DNA of 10,905 nucleotides from Methanobacteriota archaeon (GTDB taxonomy: Archaea > Altiarchaeota > Altiarchaeia > IMC4 > QMZM01), in assembly GCA_021731385.1 (NCBI GenBank), contig JAKFXM010000081.1, positions 1 to 10,905 of the forward strand. The letters run 5' to 3'. Below are positions 1-5,973 of the stretch, one piece after another. A program made the translations under genes and the position numbers. Position 1 is the stretch's first letter, and every line of letters begins with the position of its first letter. Under the pieces are notes generated by a model that made no database searches, was not told the origin of the DNA, and saw only the letters and a list, made by a program, of their open reading frames with translations.

Positions 1-314
1 GCCTTCGTATCATCGTGGGAGTAGCTGAACGCCCTGCCATCCGATCTTTCCATTATAAGCGTAAAATTAGGCACGGTAGTGATGCTGGTGTTGTAAGCAT
101 TTTGATCCAGGGTGTCCATCATAGTTTGCTCAAGCGACGCGCAGGTCGGGGTTGCCGCCTCGGAACTTCCGCAAAGCAAAAACAATCCCGGAAGTACGAA
201 AAATGATATTGTTAGGATTTTGAGTTTTAAGTTATGGTTTTGTATAGCCCATCGCCCTCCAAAATTCTTTGCCACTAAAATAAACCTGCTTTTGAAATTA
301 TTTTTTGTTTTCAT
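1..314 (-). CDS. Exported or lipid-anchored protein, N-terminal part only (truncated by window edge)
   Basis: Reading the minus strand from the ATG at 314-312 gives an open frame that runs off the left edge (about 104 residues visible). Residues 1-30 are basic and polar, then a hydrophobic stretch ILTISFFVLPGLFLLC ends in a cysteine followed by GSSEAA. This looks like a signal peptide, possibly with a lipobox-like cysteine. The visible mature part includes PNFTLIMERSDGRAFSYSHD, which loosely resembles the start of beta-lactamase/penicillin-binding-like serine hydrolases. The catalytic motifs would lie outside the window, so that assignment is weak. The start is supported by a TATA-like box about 25 nt upstream, which fits a leaderless transcript. 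The long basic N-region is unusual, and a start at the in-frame GTG (275-273) is possible. Confidence 0.6.
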   Translation of the reverse strand, partial: MKTKNNFKSRFILVAKNFGGRWAIQNHNLKLKILTISFFVLPGLFLLCGSSEAATPTCASLEQTMMDTLDQNAYNTSITTVPNFTLIMERSDGRAFSYSHDDTK

Positions 315-343
315 AATTATCACATGCTGATAATTATTTATAT
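313..343 (-). promoter_or_regulatory. TATA box plus palindromic operator candidate
   Basis: On the minus strand ATATAAAT (343-336) lies with its centre about 26 nt before the ATG at 314, the spacing of an archaeal TATA box for a leaderless mRNA. Between TATA box and start codon is a perfect inverted repeat: ATAATTATCA at 313-322 and TGATAATTAT at 328-337, with a 5-nt spacer. It overlaps both the TATA box edge and the predicted transcription start, so a bound dimeric regulator would block transcription. The palindrome is seen directly; the repressor role is inferred. Confidence 0.5.
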
Positions 344-498
344 GGGGGAAGTATATAGATTTCTGTTGCAAGTTCACCATTGCACATTCTTTAGATTTCG
401 CAGGGGAACCTGATCGGATTAATATAAATTTTGTAAGGCAGATATGTTAACTGTAAAATTAGGTTATATTATCACAAAATTCACTTTTTGTTCCGATC
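344..498. other. Intergenic stretch without a supported gene
   Basis: I see no convincing coding region here. A TATA-like AATATAAAT on the plus strand near 420-428 precedes an ATG at 443, but the resulting reading frame runs antisense through the argS remnant and looks accidental. TGATCGGA (411-418) and TCCGATCA (492-499) form a distant 8-bp inverted pair of unknown meaning. Confidence 0.4.
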
Positions 499-600
499 AC
501 ATCCTCTCCGGTGCAGAAATCCCGAGGAGGTCAAGCCCATTGGCAAGCACAATTCTTGTCGCATCGACCAGCAAAAGTCTTCTCCACATTGTTTTTTCAT
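497..600 (-). pseudogene. Remnant copy of the 3' end of argS (last 33 codons plus stop)
   Basis: Read on the minus strand, this segment ends in LANGLDLLGISAPERM and a TGA stop, the same C-terminus as the intact argS at 1165-2880. Over 33 codons I count three amino-acid differences (R to M, T to I, M to V) and about 15 nucleotide differences, mostly at third codon positions. Similarity stops abruptly at about 600, exactly at the stop codon of the mazF-like toxin gene. Nothing of the upstream argS body is present, so this is a non-functional tail. The mostly silent divergence implies that both copies were once ends of working argS genes, rather than one being a free-drifting copy of the other. 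Confidence 0.9.
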
Positions 601-923
601 AAATCCAACAATCTCTGCAACATTAAATTGATTCTCCCTACAACTTTTTCTGGCAATTCACCAAGTTTTCTAACTAAGCGTTTCTTATCAATGGCTCTAA
701 TCTGGAAAATTAGCGCTACAGATATATTTGTCAAACCATTCTCCTTGGAAGGTTTTATTTCTAGAGTGTGAGGAAACCTAAGTGCCTGTAGATTTGAGGT
801 AAAAGGAACAACAATGACAATGTCAGCCACAGTCTCCTTTATGATTACAATAGGTCTTAACCCCATCTGTTCATGACCGTTGGTATGAGGCAATTCCACT
901 AACCAGATTTCACCCTTTTTCAT
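597..923 (-). CDS. mazF: MazF/PemK-family toxin (mRNA interferase type)
   Basis: A 108-residue protein of normal MazF/PemK length. It opens with MKKGEIWLVELP, followed by GLRPIVII and VVPFTSN. Arg23 and Thr42 correspond to the conserved Arg and Thr in the PemK fold that act in RNA cleavage by known MazF ribonucleases. The C-terminal part SVALIFQIRAIDKKRL is also typical. The ATG overlaps the antitoxin stop as ATGA (923-920), so translation is probably coupled. The family cuts single-stranded RNA at short motifs and is neutralised by its partner antitoxin. Its TGA stop falls at the junction with the leftover argS tail, so the toxin gene directly abuts the insertion boundary. The cleavage specificity cannot be read from the sequence. 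Confidence 0.9.
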   Translation of the reverse strand: MKKGEIWLVELPHTNGHEQMGLRPIVIIKETVADIVIVVPFTSNLQALRFPHTLEIKPSKENGLTNISVALIFQIRAIDKKRLVRKLGELPEKVVGRINLMLQRLLDL

Positions 924-1123
924 AATGTTTTCTCAAAATTCAACAGAGCTTCATCACTAAGTTCGTCCCATACCTTAAACTCATTTTTAAGATCCAATAA
1001 CTTACTAACACTATCTATATATGTCAAAATTGCTCTATCTACAAGTTCTTGTTTATCTATTCCCATGATACTTGACACATACTCAACCTTCGTTCTAATG
1101 TCCTTATGGATATTTACTTGCAT
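920..1123 (-). CDS. Antitoxin partner of the MazF-like toxin, probably ribbon-helix-helix
   Basis: A 67-residue protein immediately upstream of the toxin gene and overlapping it by 4 nt. The first 35 residues (QVNIHKDI, then a helix, then GIDKQELVDRAI and a second helix) fit a short beta strand followed by two helices, as in ribbon-helix-helix DNA-binding antitoxins. The acidic C-terminal part (DELSDEALLNFEK) would be the toxin-binding segment. Such antitoxins usually repress their own promoter. The fold is inferred from pattern, not from a search. Gene order and overlap make the antitoxin role likely. Confidence 0.75.
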   Translation of the reverse strand: MQVNIHKDIRTKVEYVSSIMGIDKQELVDRAILTYIDSVSKLLDLKNEFKVWDELSDEALLNFEKTL

Positions 1124-1147
1124 TTTGTGATATAATATGGAATTACT

Positions 1148-1156
1148 GTTTAAAAT
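1148..1156 (-). promoter_or_regulatory. TATA-like box of the toxin-antitoxin operon
   Basis: On the minus strand TTTTAAAC sits about 29 nt before the antitoxin ATG (1123), allowing a leaderless or nearly leaderless transcript. It lies in the 41-nt gap between the argS stop and the antitoxin start, so it would have arrived together with the module. Confidence 0.4.
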
Positions 1157-1164
1157 AATAACCG

Positions 1165-2880
1165 TTACATCCTCTCCGGTGCAGAAATTCCCAGAAGATC
1201 AAGACCATTCGCAAGCATAGTTCTTGTTGCATCAACAAGAAGAAGCCTTCTCCACCTTGTTTTTTCCTCTGCAGGAATTACAGGGCAATTCTTATAAAAT
1301 CTGCTAAACTCTGAACTAAGGGAGTAGAGGTAGTTTGCAACTATGTTTGGCTTTAATTCCTCTGCAGATTTTTTAACAATTTCGGGGAATTTTATTAATT
1401 GCTTCAAAAGATTCTTTTCATCTTTTTCAAGATTAATATCAATTTTATTTATTTCAATCTTTTCAACATCAACCTTCGAATTCTCAAGGATTCTGCAACA
1501 TCTTGCATGGGCATACTGTATATAAGGCGAGGCTTCGCCATCAAAGCTCAATGCCTCCTCCCATCTAAAGGTTATGGGCTTCTGCGGTGTTGTCTTGAGT
1601 ATATGATATTTTATTGCACCAATCCCTATTGCAGGAGCAATATCCTTCGTTGCAATCTTCCTTTTTTCAATCTCTTTTTCAGCCTTTTCAATTGCATCAT
1701 CTAAAAGTTTGTCTACTGGTGCAGTAAGCCCCTTTCTTGTTGATAATTCCCCGCCCTCAAAACTTACAAACGAGAAGTGCACGACATCCAGGGGAATTTT
1801 AAGTTTGTATATCTGCATGAGAATGGTCTTTAATTCCAAAAATTCGAACCTGTGGTCTTCCCCGAGAACATTAATCATCAAATCTCCAAGTTTGCTTTTC
1901 TCAAGATGATAGGCAATGTCCCTTGCCAGATACACTGATGTGCCATCCATTCGGGCAAGAATTGATATACCTCCTGTTTTCTCTATTCCGAATTCCGAAA
2001 GATTCAAGCCAAAGCCGTCCTCTACTGTTTTCGCATAACTGCTTTTTTTGAGAAAATCAAGAACAGAGGAAACACTGCCGTCTTCGATGTATTTGCTCTC
2101 GAAATCAAATCTGTCGAATCTTATGCCAAGTCTTTCAAGAATTTCTTTCTGTCCTGAGAGGCATTTCCCTGCAATTCCTCTTATCTCATCGAGAGAGTTT
2201 GAATCTCCCCCCTCAGCCCTTTGTATTGATTCCTGCACCCTTGCCTGGAATTCCGTATCCGTCTCGAATCTTCTGTTCGCGGAGACGTATTCAAAGAATA
2301 CCCTGAAATCTTCCTTGCCCCTGTATAGGGGGTATCTTTCAATTGTATCCTTATCCGGTTCTATGCCCTCCTTAAATCCCTGTGAGATTATCGCTATCTG
2401 CTTGCCAATGTCATTGACATAGTAATGAGTCTCTACATCATAGCCATAAAACCTTAGAATTCTTGAAACTGAGTCCCCTATCAGGGAATTTCTCAACCTA
2501 CCGACATGCACCGGCCCGGATGGATTTATCGATGTGTGCTCTAAAATTATTTTTTTGTTTTTTATTTCCCCCCGCCCATACCCTGATTTTTTAGTTCTTA
2601 TTTCATTAAAGAATTCAGGAAGAACCTTCCCGCAGTTAAGATAGAAATTCAGATAACCATTAACAGATTCAATTCTTGAGATATATGCGGCAGGTTTTAT
2701 TTTTAATGAGATATTATCTGCAATCTGCACCGGGCTTTTCCTAAGTTTTGATGCAAGCCTAAAGGCTATTGTAGAGGACAAATCCGCCATCTCGGACTCC
2801 TTAACATCCTCCAAATTGATCTCCTCCTTTGTTGCTTCCTTTAGCAATTCCCGGATTTCCGCCGTTATCTTCTCTTGCAT
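1165..2880 (-). CDS. argS: Arginine-tRNA ligase (class I aminoacyl-tRNA synthetase)
   Basis: A 571-residue ArgRS that attaches arginine to tRNA-Arg in the cytoplasm using ATP. The N-terminal Add-1 type tRNA-recognition domain covers about residues 1-95. The class I signature is EHTSINPSGPVHVGRLRNS, with HVGR at 125-128 in place of HIGH. The second signature, GGELSTRKG near 377-384, replaces canonical KMSKS, as in many ArgRS. The anticodon-binding DALR domain starts around SPYIQYAHARCCRIL (451) and runs to the end. The ATG at 2880 is preceded by a TATA-like box about 26 nt upstream, so the mRNA is probably leaderless. The last 33 codons exist a second time at 497-600, beyond the toxin-antitoxin genes. 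The present 3' end may therefore have come in with that module by recombination. Confidence 0.97.
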   Translation of the reverse strand: MQEKITAEIRELLKEATKEEINLEDVKESEMADLSSTIAFRLASKLRKSPVQIADNISLKIKPAAYISRIESVNGYLNFYLNCGKVLPEFFNEIRTKKSGYGRGEIKNKKIILEHTSINPSGPVHVGRLRNSLIGDSVSRILRFYGYDVETHYYVNDIGKQIAIISQGFKEGIEPDKDTIERYPLYRGKEDFRVFFEYVSANRRFETDTEFQARVQESIQRAEGGDSNSLDEIRGIAGKCLSGQKEILERLGIRFDRFDFESKYIEDGSVSSVLDFLKKSSYAKTVEDGFGLNLSEFGIEKTGGISILARMDGTSVYLARDIAYHLEKSKLGDLMINVLGEDHRFEFLELKTILMQIYKLKIPLDVVHFSFVSFEGGELSTRKGLTAPVDKLLDDAIEKAEKEIEKRKIATKDIAPAIGIGAIKYHILKTTPQKPITFRWEEALSFDGEASPYIQYAHARCCRILENSKVDVEKIEINKIDINLEKDEKNLLKQLIKFPEIVKKSAEELKPNIVANYLYSLSSEFSRFYKNCPVIPAEEKTRWRRLLLVDATRTMLANGLDLLGISAPERM

Positions 2881-2898
2881 ACTGGCAGTAATAAAGGA

Positions 2899-2913
2899 TT
2901 TTATTTTTAAATC
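2899..2913 (-). promoter_or_regulatory. TATA box of argS, within the left 15-bp direct repeat
   Basis: On the minus strand TTTAAAAATAAAA is centred about 26 nt before the argS ATG at 2880, matching archaeal TATA spacing for a leaderless transcript. The same 15 bases (TTTTATTTTTAAATC on the plus strand) recur at 3077-3091 in front of the divergent TPR gene. Confidence 0.55.
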
Positions 2914-3076
2914 AACCTTTTAACAAAAGGTTGATCAAAATTAGTGGGGTGCTTCGCACCCCACATAAATTTTACTCATACTAAATTCCATTCAATTAAA
3001 TTCGCCGATAGGCGAATTCCTTTCTTTTTGATCAACCTTTTTCTTTATGAAAAAAAAAGGTTGAAAGAAAAGGTTG

Positions 3077-3090
3077 TTTTATTTTTAAAT
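3077..3090 (+). promoter_or_regulatory. TATA box of the TPR gene, within the right direct repeat
   Basis: TTTTATTTTTAAAT lies 15-28 nt ahead of the ATG at 3105, close to the spacing expected for a leaderless archaeal transcript. It is the plus-strand use of the 15-bp repeat that also serves argS on the other strand. Confidence 0.45.
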
Positions 3091-3104
3091 CCCAATAAGT
3101 ATTG

Positions 3105-5861
3105 ATGAAGATAACAAAAGAGATAGAAAAATCTGCGTCAGAACTGATAGAAAGGACAAAGGAGGATTTATCTGCGGATAGCTGGCTGAAGAAGGCGGTT
3201 GGCTATGGGGCAAAGAGGGATTATAAGAGCGCAATTGATGCGTATCTGAAATTTTTAGAGGTAAAACTGCACATAATCCGGACAAGACCGGGATATGGGG
3301 CTAATAGTTACCTTGGGCTTGTTAAATATTATGTAAAGATAGCCGAATGCTACGAGAATGTAAGGCATATAACCCTTGAGGAGAGGGTAATAGACCTTGA
3401 AAATGCAGCCAAATACTATATAAAGGCTGCAGAGATGTTCAAGGAATTGAAGGACTATACCACTGTACAGAAATATTACGAGACTGCCGCTAGATGTTAC
3501 GGGGATATCAAAAAATACGATAAAGCCGCGGAATGTTATCTGGAAATTGCAGGCATGTATAATAAATTGAACGACAAAGTACTCGCAATTTCTGCATATA
3601 CCAATGCAGCTGATTTTTATGAAATGTCAGGTAACTATGAAGAATCCCTTGGTATATGGTTGAATATCGCAAACCTGGATCAGGATACCGGAAATATCCG
3701 GGGTGCAAGTTCCGGCTACAAAAAGGTGGGTGATTGCTACAGGAAAACGGGGAAATTCCAGGATGCGTTGAGTTACTATATGAGGTCTGCTGAGATAATT
3801 ACCGAGACTGAACACTATACCGAAATTGCAGGGATATATAAGGACATTGCATCAAGCTATGGTGATCTAGGGGACTATGAAAATGCAATTCACTATTACC
3901 TGAAATCTGCGGATTTGAGCATAAAGGGTAAGGAGTCAGATGCAAGTTCCAGTTACAGGAGTATAGCGGAATGTTATGAAAAACTTGGGGGATACAGCGA
4001 GGCAATAAAGTACTACCTTAAATCATGCGATATTGAATCAAGGTTAAAAAATTACAGGAATCTCATATCGTGTTATAGGGGGATGGCCAAATGCTACGAT
4101 GGCATGGGCGAATACAAAAAGGGCGCGGATATGTATTTTCAGTCCGCCGAATATGCATCTGTAGATGATAAAGGTAGTAATGGGGCTAAGGAGGGATATA
4201 GAAAGGCTGCTGAAATATACGCCAGAATTGCGGAAGAGGGATTAAGGAAGGGGGATTATAAAGATGCGATGGAGAATTACAAGAAGATTGCAGATTGTTA
4301 CGACAGGGTAAATGATTATGCCGGATCTGCAGCAGCATATGGCAAATACGCAGATCTAATGAAGGAAATAAACTATGAGGATGCAGTCCATACTTACAGC
4401 AAGACAGCGGAAAGATATGCAAGATCAGGAGACATGAAGCAGGCTGCATACTATTATACAAAGTCAAGAGACTATGCAAATTCTGCAAAATTCTATAGGA
4501 AATATGCCGAATTAAATAAAAATAATCAGTTTTTGGTTGCTGAAGGGTATAGAATGGCGGCAAATGCCTATAAAAAACTTAAAAAAACAGATGACGAGAA
4601 GGATTACTACAATAAGGCAATTAGTCAATATATACTGCATATGGAGAAATTGGAACGTATGGGGGAAGAGGTAGACAAGGAGGATATATATAAAAAAATT
4701 GCGGAGTGTTACAACGAACTTGATGATATGCCAAATACAAAAAAGAATCTTGAGGAAGCACTGAAGTTCTATAATGCAGGTACAGAAGACCAGAAGGCTG
4801 CAATAAATGCCCTTCTGTCAAAAACTAATGCAAAACTTGCTATAAAGACCGGGGATTACTCAACTGCAGGCAGGTTGCTGAACGACGCGTTGAATCTTTT
4901 CAATAAATCGATAAAGGAAGGGAATTTTGATGATGTTTATAATGCATTTCTGGAAGAAAACAAAAATGAGATAATGTCCCTGTTAGGTCAAATAAAACTA
5001 AAACCTGCAGTGGTTTTGAATGTAGAACAACCTGTTCAGCAATTAGGTTCTGGCGCCTTTGAGATTAAGGGCGTAATAAGCAATAAGGGGGATCAGGATG
5101 TTTATGGTGTATTAATCCTTCCGAACACACCTCAGGGATTTCGGGTGTTAAAATCCCCGGAAACGATTGAGGTTTTAAAGCCCATGGAATCAACGGATAT
5201 AGTAATTCAATTAGATGCCTCTTTATCCGGAGAATTTAAATTTGCACCTTTAGAGGTCCTTTACAAGGATATAACAGGTAATAAATACATGAAGGCATCC
5301 AATGAAATTTCGATAAACATCCGGGGCTTGCATGGAGAATATAGAAAAGAGACCATGGGGGTAGAAGGGGGATATAATTATCTTGTGGAAGAGGTTATAC
5401 CGGATAGGAGTGTCAGCATATTTGCAGATATTATCAATAAGGGGGCTAAGGGCCTTTATATATCCCGGGAACACCCGGATAGGATTAAAGAAAAATTCCC
5501 TTCGAATGTTTCAGTAATATGGCTTAGCAGTGTGGCTGAGCCCAAAGGGTTCAGACAAGTGTCTGAGGCCCTGCCTCAGCCACATTCTCAGAAAAGTAAG
5601 GATATAGTTAATCCCACAGATCTTGTAGAATTGGGTCATATTATAAGGGAATTCATCGAAAAAAACAGGGATAGCGTAATATTACTTGACGGAATTGAAT
5701 ATTTAATAACACAGAACGGATATGAGGAAATATTAAAATTCATTCAGTCTATAAATGATACAGTAGCATCAAGCGACTCCCGTTTGATTATCCCGATAAA
5801 TCCAAAGGCATTAAATCTGCAGCAACTTACGCTACTGGAAAGGGAATGCAGGGTTCTGTAA
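3105..5861 (+). CDS. Large TPR-repeat protein with C-terminal DUF835 domain
   Basis: A 918-residue soluble protein; no signal peptide or membrane segment is visible. Residues about 20-620 are tandem tetratricopeptide-type helical repeats (for example AKYYIKAAEMFKELKDY, AAECYLEIAGMYNKLND, AIHYYLKSADLS), a scaffold for protein binding. About 630-745 look like a beta-sandwich segment (VISNKGDQDVYGVLILP). From about 755 comes a DUF835 domain: GGYNYLVEE, GLYISREHPDRI, VSVIWLSS, PTDLVELG, VILLDGIEYLI and SRLIIPINP. DUF835 has no settled function. Residues 810-827, inserted after WLSS, are encoded by a 52-bp palindromic element also present in the next gene. I chose the ATG at 3105 over the preceding TTG. 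The gene ends 91 nt before moxR, so the two are probably cotranscribed. The TPR protein may be a partner or adaptor for the MoxR ATPase; this is inference from adjacency. Confidence 0.85.
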   Translation: MKITKEIEKSASELIERTKEDLSADSWLKKAVGYGAKRDYKSAIDAYLKFLEVKLHIIRTRPGYGANSYLGLVKYYVKIAECYENVRHITLEERVIDLENAAKYYIKAAEMFKELKDYTTVQKYYETAARCYGDIKKYDKAAECYLEIAGMYNKLNDKVLAISAYTNAADFYEMSGNYEESLGIWLNIANLDQDTGNIRGASSGYKKVGDCYRKTGKFQDALSYYMRSAEIITETEHYTEIAGIYKDIASSYGDLGDYENAIHYYLKSADLSIKGKESDASSSYRSIAECYEKLGGYSEAIKYYLKSCDIESRLKNYRNLISCYRGMAKCYDGMGEYKKGADMYFQSAEYASVDDKGSNGAKEGYRKAAEIYARIAEEGLRKGDYKDAMENYKKIADCYDRVNDYAGSAAAYGKYADLMKEINYEDAVHTYSKTAERYARSGDMKQAAYYYTKSRDYANSAKFYRKYAELNKNNQFLVAEGYRMAANAYKKLKKTDDEKDYYNKAISQYILHMEKLERMGEEVDKEDIYKKIAECYNELDDMPNTKKNLEEALKFYNAGTEDQKAAINALLSKTNAKLAIKTGDYSTAGRLLNDALNLFNKSIKEGNFDDVYNAFLEENKNEIMSLLGQIKLKPAVVLNVEQPVQQLGSGAFEIKGVISNKGDQDVYGVLILPNTPQGFRVLKSPETIEVLKPMESTDIVIQLDASLSGEFKFAPLEVLYKDITGNKYMKASNEISINIRGLHGEYRKETMGVEGGYNYLVEEVIPDRSVSIFADIINKGAKGLYISREHPDRIKEKFPSNVSVIWLSSVAEPKGFRQVSEALPQPHSQKSKDIVNPTDLVELGHIIREFIEKNRDSVILLDGIEYLITQNGYEEILKFIQSINDTVASSDSRLIIPINPKALNLQQLTLLERECRVL
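5532..5583 (+). repeat. In-frame palindromic element, copy 1 (inside the TPR/DUF835 gene)
   Basis: 52 bp beginning GTGGCTGAG and ending CTCAGCCAC, a perfect 9-bp outer stem. Inner hairpins include CCC-aaa-GGG, CAGAC with a 4-nt loop, and CTGAGG with a 5-nt loop. It encodes VAEPKGFRQVSEALPQPH in the gene's frame. It differs from copy 2 (5998-6049) at 7 of 52 positions. It falls in a loop of the DUF835 domain, between WLSS and the PTDL segment. Confidence 0.85.
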
Positions 5862-5973
5862 AATGGCAATTGAAGACTAGAAAGCAAACCCTTTTCTTTT
5901 CTAAAGAAAAGTGTTTGCATTCCCAAAAGAAATTCATATACCTTACAATAAAATGGCAATTGAAGACAAGAAA
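5859..5973 (+). repeat. 25-bp direct repeat around a palindromic insert; duplicated moxR start
   Basis: TAAAATGGCAATTGAAGAC plus NAGAAA occurs at 5859-5883 and again at 5949-5973, exactly 90 bp apart, with one mismatch (T or A). The first copy starts at the TPR stop codon and encodes MAIED followed by a TAG stop. The second is the likely start of moxR (MAIEDKK). The 65 bp between them (5884-5948) opens with a strong hairpin at 5884-5918: GCAAAC and TTTTCTTT pair with AAAGAAAA and GTTTGC around a 3-nt loop. The motif AACCCTTTTCTTT is shared with the right end of the element at 8751-8873 read on the minus strand. The layout suggests an insertion that duplicated the ancestral moxR start. Confidence 0.75.

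Larger units (their letters stand above)
2899..3091. mobile_element. MITE-like palindromic element with terminal inverted and flanking direct repeats
   Basis: The central part (2913-3076, 164 bp) begins with CAACCTTTTAACAA and ends with TTGAAAGAAAAGGTTG, so its ends CAACCTTTT and AAAAGGTTG are inverted repeats. It is bordered on both sides by the exact 15-bp direct repeat TTTTATTTTTAAATC (2899-2913 and 3077-3091). Inside, AAAAGGTTGATCAAAA (2925-2940) pairs perfectly with 3026-3041 and encloses two small hairpins: GTGGGGTGC with loop ttc (2944-2964) and AATTCGCC with loop gata (2999-3018). Another stem joins 3033-3042 to 3054-3063. It encodes no protein. The same end sequences occur at 8751-8873. 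The structure resembles a non-autonomous transposable element, but the window holds no transposase. Confidence 0.7.

Noticed and set aside
15..330. Plus-strand reading frames at the left edge
   Set aside because: They are shadows of the minus-strand exported protein, which has a credible signal peptide and promoter.
411..499. Distant inverted pair TGATCGGA/TCCGATCA as element ends
   Set aside because: Only 8 bp, about 73 nt apart, with no direct repeats and partly inside the argS remnant region.
443..602. Plus-strand ORF starting MLTVKLGYII with a TATA-like box upstream
   Set aside because: It runs antisense through the argS remnant; its protein has no recognisable features and the remnant explains the sequence on the other strand.
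2944..2964. Rho-independent style terminator
   Set aside because: The hairpin is not followed by a T-run, lies between two divergent starts, and belongs to the larger palindromic element.
4186..4563. Long minus-strand ORF inside the TPR gene
   Set aside because: Its composition (rich in Pro, Ser, Leu, His, Tyr) is the antisense reflection of TPR codons; there is no promoter or homology.
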